A stretch of 64,000 nucleotides of DNA, taken from positions 5,364,272-5,428,271 of the forward strand of contig CP073041.1 of the NCBI GenBank assembly GCA_025370055.1, given 5' to 3'. Below are positions 29,320 to 38,876 of the stretch, one piece after another. The notes beneath the pieces were generated by a model that was given only the letters and a program-made list of their open reading frames with translations, was not told the DNA's origin and did not search any database. A program made the position numbers and the translations under genes. The number at the start of each line of letters is the position of its first letter. Within the stretch, counting starts at the first letter, position 1. This DNA comes from Woronichinia naegeliana WA131 (GTDB taxonomy: Bacteria > Cyanobacteriota > Cyanobacteriia > Cyanobacteriales > Microcystaceae).

Positions 29320-29760
29320 ATGACAACGACAACAATCTTTCACTTGGCTATTCCTGTTAACGATATTGCTCTAACCAAAGAATTTTATTGCAGAAAATTA
29401 GGCTGTCTGGCGGGTCGGGAAACCGCGATCGCCCTCATTCTGAATTTCTATGGTCATCAAGTGGTTGCCCACCATACGGAGGAATTGCTAATTCGTCCTA
29501 AAAGTATTTATCCGCGTCACTTTGGTCTTATTTTCCCCACCCAATCGGCCTGGCAAGACCTGATAGACAGAATTGAAAGCCAAGACATCCCTTTTCATAT
29601 TCCCCCCAAATGGCGTTTCATTGGTGAAATCACAGAACATAGCACTTTCTTTCTGGAAGATCCCTTTTATAATCTGTTGGAATTTAAGTTTTATCGCCAT
29701 TTTGAAGCGATCTTTGCTGCCAATGAATTTAGAGCGATCGGCGATCGCCCCAGGGAATAA
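29320..29760 (+). CDS. VOC-superfamily (glyoxalase/dioxygenase-like) protein
   Basis: A 146-residue protein with the vicinal oxygen chelate fold. FHLAIPVNDIALTKEFYCRKLGC at the N-terminus carries the first metal-ligand His and the conserved D-x-x-x-x-x-F-Y pattern; HFGLIFP near residue 67 and TFFLEDPFYNLLEFKFY near residue 108 (with the Glu ligand) complete two betaalphabetabetabeta units. The members closest in layout are uncharacterised. Whether it is an isomerase, dioxygenase or resistance protein cannot be told. It lies next to tRNA-Asp, convergent with it. Confidence 0.85.
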   Translation: MTTTTIFHLAIPVNDIALTKEFYCRKLGCLAGRETAIALILNFYGHQVVAHHTEELLIRPKSIYPRHFGLIFPTQSAWQDLIDRIESQDIPFHIPPKWRFIGEITEHSTFFLEDPFYNLLEFKFYRHFEAIFAANEFRAIGDRPRE

Positions 29761-29825
29761 AGAGTTAGGTAAATTTTCCGAGCGCAAAGGCTAGGAACAC
29801 TTTGTAAATATTTTCGCAAATTTAA

Positions 29826-29899
29826 CGGGTCTGACGGGGCTCGAACCCGCAACTTCCGCCGTGACAGGGCGGTGCTCTAACCAATTGAACTACAGACCC
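29826..29899 (-). tRNA. trnD-GTC: tRNA-Asp (GTC)
   Basis: On the minus strand the 74-nt sequence folds as a cloverleaf. The acceptor GGGTCTG pairs with CAGACCC, the D-arm contains TTCAATTGGTTAGAGC, the anticodon loop reads CTGTCAC (anticodon GTC), and the T-arm is TGCGGGTTCGAGCCCCG. The discriminator is G and CCA is not encoded. Complete and canonical. Confidence 0.97.
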
Positions 29900-29994
29900 A
29901 AATTTTTCAGACTTTTATAAGTCTAACGAAGACAATAGCATTTGTCAATCCCTTCAAGGAAAAATGTTGTGCCATTGTCTCCATCTCTCTAACC

Positions 29995-31440
29995 TTAGCT
30001 CTCACTACCTTTCAAGGCTAGAGATTCATCCTGATTGCCTGCATGAACTGTTTTTACCCACTTGAGGCGTTTAGGTCGAATGGCCATACGAGCAGTCACA
30101 CAGGGCATAATCACTAGCCAGTGCAGCATATAGATAGTACCGAAAATAGTTTGTCCCAGTCGGGAGAGAAGGGAAGGACGGGGTTGCGATGATTGAAGCT
30201 CTAGACGGTTTAAGCCCTGATACATTCCCCAGCCAGAAAGGGAGATAACCACGTAGGTCAGGGGGGTAAGGAGGGGTAAATGGTGACGAGTTAGGGCCAT
30301 TAGAAAATCTGGAATGGCTGCCGTTGGCAGTAAATATTGCATCAGCATAAAGGAAAAGAGATCGAGCTTTTTCGGCCAGCCCATCGGTTGTCCCATAATC
30401 CAACGCCAATAATCTAAATATCGTTGATAACCGCCTTCTGCCCAGCGATTGCGTTGATGCCAAAGGGCGATCGCTGTTGTTACTCCTTCTTCCTGTACCG
30501 GTGGATTAACAAGTACGGCAATTTTCCAATCATCCAAATGAAGCCGAATGGTGAGATCGAGATCATCGGTGATAGTTTGTTCGTTCCAGCCGCCACAACT
30601 GGCTAACGCCTGACGAGAAACAAATTGACCATTACCTCGTAATTCTCCCATGCCCCCCGTCACAATGCGCTGTTGCTGAAAATAGATGTCTAGGGCCATT
30701 TCTGCGGTCTGTCCCCTTGTCCAAAAATTATCATCGCTATTGGCGATCGCTTTTCTGACCTGTACTGCACCCACTTTTTCCTGGTCAAAGTAGGGAACCA
30801 CCTGACGAAGCAGATCCGCCGGAATCTGAGCATCCGCATCAAACACACCGATAATATCGCCTCGACATAAGGGTAAAACCTCGTTTAGAGCACCAGACTT
30901 GCCTCCGCCAGCCCCCGCCGGACGATGAATCACCTGTAAATGAGCATATTGATTTACTAATTCATCTAAAATTTGAGGTGTTTTATCTGTACTATGATCG
31001 TCAATAATCCAAACGTCGTATTTCTCGGCGGGATAGTCTAAATGGCAAAGTTGGTCAACCAAATTGCGAATGACGGACTCTTCATTTTTAGCGGCAACTA
31101 AAAGAGAGACTGATCTCGCCTGGCTTAAATTGTTCTCCGTTAACCTGGGAGGCACTGGATCGGGCTTGGCCAAAATTAACCGTAGAGCTTGCAGGAACAA
31201 TAGGACTGTCAGGAGTAAAACCAAGATCGCGCCCCAGGACACTGAGTGTAAAGTAATCACCAAGCCCCAAATGGCCATCAAGACAAAGGCCGCTTTTTTA
31301 CGACGACCTTCCAAACCTTGAAAGAAATCGCTGCGAAATTCCTCCTCTTCCATTTCAGGATCAGTCCAGTCTGAAAATAAAGAGGCTAAAGGATCTAGCG
31401 GTGCGTCTGGTTCGTTCTCTGGCCAACGGTTTTGGGACAT
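29995..31440 (-). CDS. Membrane glycosyltransferase family 2 (MgdA/BcsA-like)
   Basis: A 481-residue processive-type GT2 enzyme. After an acidic N-terminus there are two membrane segments (about residues 50-90), then the cytosolic GT-A domain: VSLLVAAKNEE; DVWIIDDHSTDKT; GDIIGVFDADAQIP (D-x-D); ITDDLDLTIRL (third Asp); and QRNRWAEGG (Q-x-x-R-W). Three or so membrane segments follow from residue 355. Length and layout fit the cyanobacterial monoglucosyldiacylglycerol synthase (MgdA, first step of galactolipid synthesis), but other GT2 roles cannot be excluded, so no symbol is given. It follows tRNA-Asp on the same strand order. Confidence 0.85.
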   Translation of the reverse strand: MSQNRWPENEPDAPLDPLASLFSDWTDPEMEEEEFRSDFFQGLEGRRKKAAFVLMAIWGLVITLHSVSWGAILVLLLTVLLFLQALRLILAKPDPVPPRLTENNLSQARSVSLLVAAKNEESVIRNLVDQLCHLDYPAEKYDVWIIDDHSTDKTPQILDELVNQYAHLQVIHRPAGAGGGKSGALNEVLPLCRGDIIGVFDADAQIPADLLRQVVPYFDQEKVGAVQVRKAIANSDDNFWTRGQTAEMALDIYFQQQRIVTGGMGELRGNGQFVSRQALASCGGWNEQTITDDLDLTIRLHLDDWKIAVLVNPPVQEEGVTTAIALWHQRNRWAEGGYQRYLDYWRWIMGQPMGWPKKLDLFSFMLMQYLLPTAAIPDFLMALTRHHLPLLTPLTYVVISLSGWGMYQGLNRLELQSSQPRPSLLSRLGQTIFGTIYMLHWLVIMPCVTARMAIRPKRLKWVKTVHAGNQDESLALKGSES

Positions 31441-31646
31441 AGGATTTTTAAGGAGGGGGTTAAAAAGATTAGACTAGGCTAATTCAGCAAACATTGGTGA
31501 TAATGGATACATTCTAGCCATATTTGTTAATTTTTTTAACAAAGTATAGACTAAATATTGCTTTTCTGAGGTTAGTAAGATTTTAGCCCAATCCTCTATA
31601 CTGCAAGGTGATTTAGTGATCTCTGAAACAATTCCAAGAGGTTGGT

Positions 31647-31733
31647 ATGGCAAAAGTCAAGGCTCTAAACCTGAATGACCTTTTCTCTCCCCAATCTTTT
31701 TTTGCCTATCCCGAACAGAAGCTCGCTCAATAA
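31647..31733 (+). CDS. Possible 28-residue peptide gene
   Basis: A short ORF, MAKVKALNLNDLFSPQSFFA plus YPEQKLAQ, preceded by an aagaggttgg ribosome-binding-like stretch, in the 330-bp gap before the desaturase/SDR gene. No family was recognised. It may be a real small protein, a leader peptide or chance. Confidence 0.3.
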   Translation: MAKVKALNLNDLFSPQSFFAYPEQKLAQ

Positions 31734-31768
31734 TGAGTTTTACCAATACAAATCTTTAATTTTTATTT

Positions 31769-33019
31769 ATGATTCGTGAGTTCTCATTGGCCTTCCTCGG
31801 TAATATCAGTATGCCTGTCGTGGTATCTCTTGGCTCAATTGTTTGGGTTGAGATTATCCGTGATAGTTACCATGCTCTAGCCCATGTGTGGCAACCCTTA
31901 TATCGACTTCATGCTTGGCATCATCGCGTTTTTCGTCCTGATCTTTCCGTCATAAGCGAGGAGATTTATCGTAAAGCCCATTGGTATAACGACGTGCCAG
32001 AAGCTTTGGTGATGATGGTTTTTAGTCTGCTGCCTGGGTTGTTGCTACTGATTTGGAACCTGCCTCAAAGTTGGATCTGGGCGACGGGAATGGGCTCGCT
32101 TTATACGCTTAGTTTTTTAGCTACCGCGATCGCCAGGGGAGCAGGCATTCCTCAAATGGATGAATTAACGGATTTAACCCACCGCCCTGGCCCCTTTACT
32201 GAAACCCCGAACCCTTGGCGCGTGAATCGTACCTACCACTGGCGACATCATTTTGATGATCAAAAAGCATATTATTGTGGCACATTAACGTTGGTGGATA
32301 AGATTTTGGGAACGGCCTTGTCTTTAAAAGGAAAAACGATCGCTGTCACCGGAGCATCGGGTAGTTTAGGTCTAGCTTTGTTAAAAGAATTACAGTTAAA
32401 AGGAGCGAAAGTCGTTGCTCTGACTTCTCAAGAGCGTTCCTTAATGCTCAATATGAAGGGAGAAAATGTTCCGATTAAAACCCTAACCTGGAAAATTGGA
32501 GAGGAAGACGCTTTAACAGAAGCCCTAGAAAAAATTGATATTTTAATTATTAATCATGGGGTCAACGTTCATCAGCAACGCTCCGCAGCAGCCATTCGTG
32601 AAGCCTATGAGGTGAATACCTTCTCAGTTTTACGATTGATGGAATTATTTTTAAAGACGGTTCGCACTAATCAACAGATTGCCACTAAAGAAGTTTGGAT
32701 CAATACCTCAGAAGCTGAAGTGAATCCCGCCTTTAGCCCTCTCTACGAGTTAAGCAAACGGGCGATCGGTGAACTGATTACCCTGCGTCGTTTAGATTCT
32801 CCCTGTGTGATTCGTAAATTAATTCTCGGCCCCTTTAAAAGTAATCTCAATCCAGTGGGGATTTTATCGGCAGATTGGGTCGCCAAACAGGTTGTTAAGG
32901 CCGCACAACGGGATAGTCGCAATATTATCGTGACGATTAATCCTATAACTTTTATTGCCTTCCCCATTAAAGAGTTTTTTGTATCCTGGTATTTTCGGTT
33001 ATTTACAAAAGCAAGTTAA
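31769..33019 (+). CDS. Bifunctional sterol desaturase/short-chain dehydrogenase
   Basis: A 416-residue fusion found in cyanobacteria. Residues 1-190 are a membrane-bound fatty-acid-hydroxylase-like domain with His boxes HALAHVWQPLYRLHAWHHRVF and YHWRHHFDD for a di-iron centre, with hydrophobic segments around residues 5-30 and 85-120. Residues 195-400 are a Rossmann SDR domain: IAVTGASGSLGLALL (TGxxxxxG), LIINHGVN (NNAG-like, here NHGV), and SPLYELSKRAIGE with the Y-x-x-x-K pair. The substrate is unknown, perhaps a lipid or carotenoid. Full length. The truncated ATPase gene starts 15 bp downstream. Confidence 0.9.
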   Translation: MIREFSLAFLGNISMPVVVSLGSIVWVEIIRDSYHALAHVWQPLYRLHAWHHRVFRPDLSVISEEIYRKAHWYNDVPEALVMMVFSLLPGLLLLIWNLPQSWIWATGMGSLYTLSFLATAIARGAGIPQMDELTDLTHRPGPFTETPNPWRVNRTYHWRHHFDDQKAYYCGTLTLVDKILGTALSLKGKTIAVTGASGSLGLALLKELQLKGAKVVALTSQERSLMLNMKGENVPIKTLTWKIGEEDALTEALEKIDILIINHGVNVHQQRSAAAIREAYEVNTFSVLRLMELFLKTVRTNQQIATKEVWINTSEAEVNPAFSPLYELSKRAIGELITLRRLDSPCVIRKLILGPFKSNLNPVGILSADWVAKQVVKAAQRDSRNIIVTINPITFIAFPIKEFFVSWYFRLFTKAS

Positions 33020-33033
33020 GGTTTTTAGCTGTT

Positions 33034-33359
33034 ATGAAAGTCAAACGCTTAGAGTTAAAAGGTTTTCGGGGATTTGATGAAATCGTCCTAGATTTTGATA
33101 CGAGTCCCCAAAGGCCAACGGTTTTTATTGGGGTTAATGGTGTTGGTAAATCAAGTATTTTAGATGCCTTAGCTATTCTTTTATCTTGGTTTATTAGTGG
33201 GTTAAAAAATGAGAATAAAAAAAATGAGAATAAAAAATATCGTAATATCCCTCTTTACTCTGAAAATCAAGCTCAGGGAACAAGACCCAGTATAAACGAT
33301 TTTGAAAATAAGTGTGATGCTATTAATCAAAGTATTACAGTTCAATATGGAGATGAAAA
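33034..33359 (+). pseudogene. AAA/SMC-like ATPase gene truncated by ISd
   Basis: The N-terminal 109 residues of an AAA-family ATPase of the RecF/OLD/AAA_15 type: MKVKRLELKGFRGFDEIVLD followed by the Walker A loop IGVNGVGKSSILDAL near residue 38. After residue 109 the sequence enters the ISd terminus (33360), and no downstream part (signature, Walker B) was found on the far side, where an IS1634 fragment follows instead. Many such ATPases are defence proteins paired with nucleases, but nothing remains to decide that here. It may have been co-transcribed with the upstream gene. Confidence 0.85.
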
Positions 33360-33459
33360 GGGAGCATCTCACTTATGCCATAAGTATTAATACTTATGGG
33401 CAGAAAAATAAGACTTTGAACTTTATCGAACTTTATCAAAAAAAGAAATGAGAGTATAA

Positions 33460-34650
33460 TAAGCTGTCATCACTCTAAGTGGATATAAGGTAGAATATAT
33501 AGACTTACTTTTTTGTATGACTATGCTGACGTTAAACTTCTTAGACCAAAAGACCAAGAAAGAGCTACAAAAAGCCCTTAAAACGGAAGAGCACGCAGTT
33601 ACAAGAGAGAGAATATTGATTATGTTACTGAGAAATGAAGGAAAAACGTATGATGAAATATCAGGATTATTAGGATGTTGCAAACGACAAGTGTGGTACT
33701 GGTGCAATAATGGAAATCCGAAAGAGATAGAAAGCTTAAGAGACAAAAGAAAAAAAGGAAATCACAGGAAAGTAACAGAAGAATACATAGAGAAATTGAC
33801 GGAGATAATAATCAAAGAGCCTGAAGAGTTTGGATATGAATTTGGACGTTGGACAGTAGCAAGACTATCAACTCATATGGAAAAAGAAACGGGTATATTG
33901 TTAGGAAATACACAACTTAGAAATATGCTTAAAAAAAAGCGATTTGTCTATATTTGGGCAAAATATAGTCTAGAAGATAAAAAAGATGAGCAAAAAAGAG
34001 AGGAATTTAGAAAGAAAGTTGAAGAGTACAAGAAGCTTTTGAAAGAAAAGCCAGAATCAATCCAGATATGGTTTTGGGATGAAAGTGGCTTCAGCTTAAG
34101 AGTAATACGGAGAAAACATTGGACAAAAAAAGGAAAGCGTAAAAAAGTGAGGGGAGATAGAAGAAAAGGAAGAGTCAATGTAATGGGTGGTATTAGATAT
34201 ACTGACAAAAAACGGTGGGTTGATTTGATTCCCACTGGTAACTCTCAGAACTTCAAGAGTGTATTATTAAAATTTTACAAAGACATACAAAGAGAATGGA
34301 TAGAACAAGGAAATAAAAAAGAAGACTTTGAAAAGAATGGTCTGAAGATTGTGATTATTTTAGATAATGCGAGCTTCCACAAAAAGCAAGAAATTCTAGA
34401 CGAGAGCACGGAAGAAATGCCAAACATTATTTTGGAGTTTTTACCCCCCTATAGTCCCGATTATAATTTAATGGAATTGGTATGGCATTCAGCAAAAGAA
34501 TATATTGCAAATAAATTATTCAAATCAATTGAAGAATTAGAATCTCTCATCCATAAACTTCTTAATGAAGGTGGATTGACAATATGTTGGGGACGTAAAA
34601 TCAAAAACAAGGGCTCAAGTATTATTGCAAGTTAAACTGATGACAGCTTA
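33460..34650 (+). mobile_element. IS630-1 (1191 bp, complete)
   Basis: Ends TAAGCTGTCATCACTCTAA and TTAAACTGATGACAGCTTA with terminal TA. It is inserted near the left end of ISd copy 1, upstream of that element's transposase. It carries one intact transposase gene. Confidence 0.88.
33517..34635 (+). CDS. IS630-family transposase (IS630-1)
   Basis: A 372-residue single-ORF transposase. The N-terminal helix-turn-helix includes YDEISGLLGCCKRQVWYWC near residue 48; the winged-helix-like region follows. Catalytic DDE residues: Asp in IWFWDESGFSL near residue 188, Asp in IVIILDNASFHKK near residue 282, and Glu in LPPYSPDYNLMELVWHSAKEY near residue 326. The codon use is much more A-rich than in the chromosomal genes, consistent with foreign origin. 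It appears intact. Confidence 0.93.
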   Translation: MTMLTLNFLDQKTKKELQKALKTEEHAVTRERILIMLLRNEGKTYDEISGLLGCCKRQVWYWCNNGNPKEIESLRDKRKKGNHRKVTEEYIEKLTEIIIKEPEEFGYEFGRWTVARLSTHMEKETGILLGNTQLRNMLKKKRFVYIWAKYSLEDKKDEQKREEFRKKVEEYKKLLKEKPESIQIWFWDESGFSLRVIRRKHWTKKGKRKKVRGDRRKGRVNVMGGIRYTDKKRWVDLIPTGNSQNFKSVLLKFYKDIQREWIEQGNKKEDFEKNGLKIVIILDNASFHKKQEILDESTEEMPNIILEFLPPYSPDYNLMELVWHSAKEYIANKLFKSIEELESLIHKLLNEGGLTICWGRKIKNKGSSIIAS

Positions 34651-34696
34651 GTCGAGACCCACTTTCCAAAATCTATCCCAATTGAGGAACAATCTC

Positions 34697-35763
34697 ATGT
34701 TATCAGTGTTATCAGAAAATGAAAAAAGGATTCAAGAGTTATGTCAAGAGTTGGGAGAATGTCTCTATCAACAATCTCAAGTTAAAACATTTAATAATTT
34801 GGGAGAAATAGAGGAGACTGTCAGAGACTTAATGATTCAGTATGTCAACCCAGAAATAGGTATTTTTTTGTCAAAACAAGTACCGAGGAAACCACAGGTC
34901 GGATACGAACAGTAAAAAGTATTTTGGGGGAATTGCCCATTACAGAAAAACAAGCGAAGAAATTAGAACTAAAGCCTCGAACTCAGATGAGTCCAATGTT
35001 AGAGAAGAACTGTTTGCTACTGAGTGGCGATGAGTCTTATGAAAAAGCAGCTAAGAAAATCCAATCATTGACGGGAATTGCTGTTTCTCACAGTACGCAA
35101 CAACGCCTTGTACATCGCTATCATTTTGAAGAATTACCCTCTAACACAGAAGTCGAAGAAATTAGCATAGATGGTGGGAAGGTACGACTCAGAACTCCCA
35201 AGGGAGAACCCTTAATTTGGCGTGATTATAAAGGAGTCAGTTTTCATCAATTGGGGGTAGCTGCCTTTTTTCAAGATAACTCGGCTTTATTAGATTTGGT
35301 TAATTCTCAAATTTTGGCTAAGCCTTTAATTTGTTTGGGAGATGGACATGATGGTATCTGGAACTTATTTCGTGAGATAGGACAGAAACATGAGCGAATT
35401 GAAATTTTGGACTGGTATCACTTAATTGAAAACCTCTATAAAGTTGGGGGGTCATTCCAGCGAATTGAGGAGGTCAAGTCTTTTCTTTGGACGGGTGAAG
35501 TGGATGCCGCTATCTCCTGTTTTGAGGGATGGTCAGAGCCTCAAGCTGAGAATTTTATCATTTATTTAAACAAGCATAAACATCGGATTGTCAATTATGG
35601 TTATTTGCAGGCAGAGGGCATTTCTATTGGCTCTGGCTCTGTCGAATCTCAAGTTAAACAAATTGGTCATCGTCTTAAAATTACTGGTGCGAGTTGGAAT
35701 TCTGACAATGTACCACAAGTCCTTCGTCATCGCTGTTCCTATTTAAATGATTACCTTTTTTGA
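34697..35763 (+). CDS. ISd copy 1 transposase, needing a -1 shift
   Basis: The first frame (MLSVLSENEKRIQELCQELG ...) runs to GIFLSKQV and stops at 34915; the second frame, from about 34870, continues VKTSTEE...ITEKQAKKLE to LRHRCSYLND. The join is at T_TTT_TTG in codon phase (att ttt ttg, about 34862-34870), where a -1 slip gives GIFLVKTS; the related intact ISd copy 3 has T8 and no shift. Catalytic blocks present: EISIDGGKVRLR (Asp), CLGDGHDGIWNLF with DWYHLIENL (Asp) and SIGSGSVESQVKQIG (Glu). Either a frameshift mutation or programmed slippage. Confidence 0.75.
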
Positions 35764-35818
35764 CTCTTTCATTTACCTCGTTAAGTATTTCTACTTATTG
35801 CAAAGGTGAGATGCTCCC

Positions 35819-36944
35819 GATGGCGACATTCCCGCTTTTCTCGAATTAGGAGATGGCAATCAAAGTGATAAAAAAGAGTTTGCTAAACTCTTGAAAAAGT
35901 TCAATGAGCAGTGGCAATTCGATGGTTTGTATATAGCAGATTCAGCCTTATACAGTGCCGATAACTTGCAAAAGTTAACCGGCATATACTGGTTATGTTC
36001 TGTGCCGAAAACGATTAGAGAAGTGCAGGATGCGGTCAGTCAATTAGCCTCGGAGCAATTCATCACAACTGATTTAGAGGGCTATCGTCTTACCTCCTTA
36101 GAAAGTGAATATGGGGGAGTCAAACAACGTTGGATAGTGGTAGATAGCGAGCAAAAAAAAGCTTTAGACCTCAAACAACTGACGAAGAAGACAGAGAAAG
36201 CAACGGCTCAAGCTCAAAGACAATTAGAACAATTACAGCGTCAGGAATTTGCTTGTCGGGAGGATGCTTTAACCGCCCTGAGCCGATGGGAGAAGAGTTT
36301 AGAATGGCATCTTCTTCAAGACCTAACTGTCGTCGAAAAATGTCATTACGGTCATCGAGGTAAACCCCGTCCCCATGAACAGCCCATTCGTCGTAGCTAT
36401 CATGCCCAAGCCACTTTCAGCCTCAATAGTGCGAAAGTTCAAGCTTCAGAGCGGGCAGCAGGACGTTTTGTCTTGGCGACGAATCAGCTAGATGGAGACT
36501 CTTTGAGCGATGAGCAACTGCTTGTCCACTACAAGCAACAGCAAGGGGTAGAGCGAGGTTTTCGCTTCCTTAAAGACCCTCTGTTTTTGGCGTCCAGTGT
36601 TTTTCTCAAAACCCCTGAGCGGATTATGGCATTGAGTTTCATCATGGTGTTGTGTTTACTGGTGTACAGCTTGGGACAACGTAAACTGAGACTGGCTCTG
36701 GCAGAGCAGGAGGAGACTGTGCCTAATCAGTTGGGAAAGCCGACTCAGCGTCCGACACTGCGTTGGATTTTTCAGATGTTGAGAGGAGTTCATTGGGTTG
36801 TACTGGATAATTGTCCCCAAATAATCAATCTAACGCTTGAGCGAGAGAGGATTTTGCGCTTTTTTGGGGCTACTACTTGTCAGTATTATCTTTTGTCATA
36901 ATGACTTTTCTTATTTTCTTTGTTCTTTTTTTATGTACGGAATG
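35819..36944 (+). pseudogene. IS1634-type transposase, 5'-truncated fragment
   Basis: The open frame 35891-36901 covers about the last 335 residues of an IS1634-family transposase (second Asp region LYIADSALYSADNLQKL; later GVERGFRFLKDPLF with the Glu). Comparison with the copy at 48225-51300 shows about 190 N-terminal codons are missing. The right terminal repeat (tatgtacggaatgtggg) is kept at about 36933-36949. It abuts ISd copy 1. Confidence 0.88.
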
Positions 36945-37915
36945 TGGGCTCAAAGGCTTCTACCTTGTTTAAAATCTGAGTCTGAACAGCTTGTGGATAG
37001 TCACTGAGGATAAGATTGCTGGGCCAGGTAGGTAAAGTAGGAAGACTCTTAAGCCAAAAACGATAGGCAAAGCTGCCCAAAAGATGGACTAATTGACGAA
37101 AAGTGACTTCAATCTTCAATCGGAGACCGTAGGCGGCAATAATCTCAGGTCCAGTCAAACAGAGATCAGTAGAAAGCAGAATCAGTCGTCGTCCGTTAGG
37201 CAATTGGGTCAGAACAAACTTGACGAGCTGATGGGGACTATCCCAGTGGAACTCAAAGCACTGATAAGAAACCGTGACTTGTTGACCATAGAGCCAGACT
37301 TTAGCTGTCGGAAAGTCCGCCGCCAGAGCGAACAGCTTTTCTAGTTTTATCGAACTCCCCCAAATCCGTGGTCGTCCTCTCCCCGTCAGCGTCGGCACGG
37401 AACAAAAGGGGGCTCCTTTTTTTTCTGTGAAGTTTTTTGCATATTCTTCCTCATATTCTTCCCAGGGAATCATTTTTGACATTTCTATCCAACGATTTTC
37501 TTCGTCTAACTGCCCGCCGAACAGATTTTTCAAGTTTTCTGGTGTTTCAATTGAGTACTGTTGCTTTCGGTACATCTGCTTTCTCTCTTCTTAATGCAAT
37601 GGTTTTGAGGCATTCTACCCTATTTTCGTGCATTCTAGCGGTTCTTAATTCGCCTACTATTTTTCTCCGTAAAGGTTTCAGCTTTTTTCAGCAAGCCCTA
37701 CATAACTCCCTGCCTCTGCGTAAGTAACACAAAGGTCAGCCATTTTTGTCACCAGGCTCGTCTTCACCTTTTTTTTGCCTTTTCCCTCCCCCTTCTCGGT
37801 TGCTTTGGACTTGATGCCATCGTCTAGCCGCAACACTAAGGGCAAGGCAAAGCAGGCTTTCCCTACTCCCACCAAAATACTCAAGGCATTGAAGTAATGA
37901 CCCCTTATCCACTCT
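36945..37915 (-). mobile_element. ISe remnant carrying an ISa fragment (ISa-f)
   Basis: C-terminal part of the ISe transposase (36945-37406) and an internal part (37702-37915), separated by the first 290 bp of an ISa element (37407-37698; its outer end CAGCAAGCCC followed by tacata). About 110 bp of ISe are missing at the join. The left end is cut by the IS1634 terminus and the right end by ISb'. No functional gene remains, but the join fuses ISa and ISe frames into one 214-codon chimeric ORF (37575-36931). Confidence 0.85.
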
Positions 37916-38876
37916 CAGCAATTCTAAATTTGCGCTGTAGCAAGGGTTTCAGGTTTTAGTTCGCGTAATACGGGGGAAAATTCAACGGGATTAACAAGTT
38001 CATTTTACGAGTCTTCAAGCTTTTAGGCACAATAGTACATCTAGGATTGCCCCAAAAACCCCTTTAAAATGTTCTTTAAATCCCTAAAAGGCTTGCTGTG
38101 TCTAAAACTGAGAATTGCTGGGTGTTGCCAGCTATCAAAGACAAAATAGATAGTAAGAGTGCGTAAATGGGAAAAAAAGCATCTTCGAGCCCCTAAAAGT
38201 AGTCGGATACGTTGGTAGGACTCATCTAAAAGCTGTAAAACGGTGTGAAACAAGAAAGCCAGTAAATTTAAGGTGAGCAAAAAGGTAGCAAGATGGTGGT
38301 CACCATGTCCAAAATTGTGTTCTAGATGGTAGCCCTGAGTCTTAAGAGTATTATGGTTCTCATTTTCGGTTTTCCAACGAGAGCGAGCGACACTGACTAA
38401 CTCAACAATGTTATCGGCTTGGGGAAAATGGTCGGTAATCCAATCGTTGTGAAAGAGAACCTGACCGTCAGAACGGCGAGTAACAGTGACCTCAAACCAA
38501 TGAGTATTGAGGGCGGCGGAACCATCTCTTAGGGGCAAGTGATAAGTCCAACGATAATGATAGTCATGCCAATCGCGACCATGACGACGACGCTCATGGA
38601 AAGAGTAAACTTCCCCAATCTTCTCGGCATAGTCCAAAAACTCATAGAGAGTAGGGTGAGATTCAGGCAAACAGACAAAGAGATAGTGAAAGTGGTTTTG
38701 AAGAGCCTCTTCGCACATCGGTTGACGACTATAGAGGTCATCCCCCAATCATAGTAACGCTAAACGGGTCAAAGAATTCTCGATGTCTGTGGAGCCAACG
38801 TTTTGCCGCCGCTACCTCACAGTCCTGTTTCTCGTGACCATCTTGAGGAGTAATAAATTCAGGGTCAAGACTAATC

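Larger units (their letters stand above)
33360..35818 (+). mobile_element. ISd, copy 1 (ISKra4-like), interrupted by IS630-1
   Basis: Inverted ends GGGAGCATCTCACTTATG and CAAAGGTGAGATGCTCCC. Removing IS630-1 and one TA leaves about 1.27 kb. No target duplication is visible: the left flank is the ATPase gene and the right flank an IS1634 fragment, implying a deletion or recombination at one end. Confidence 0.85.
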
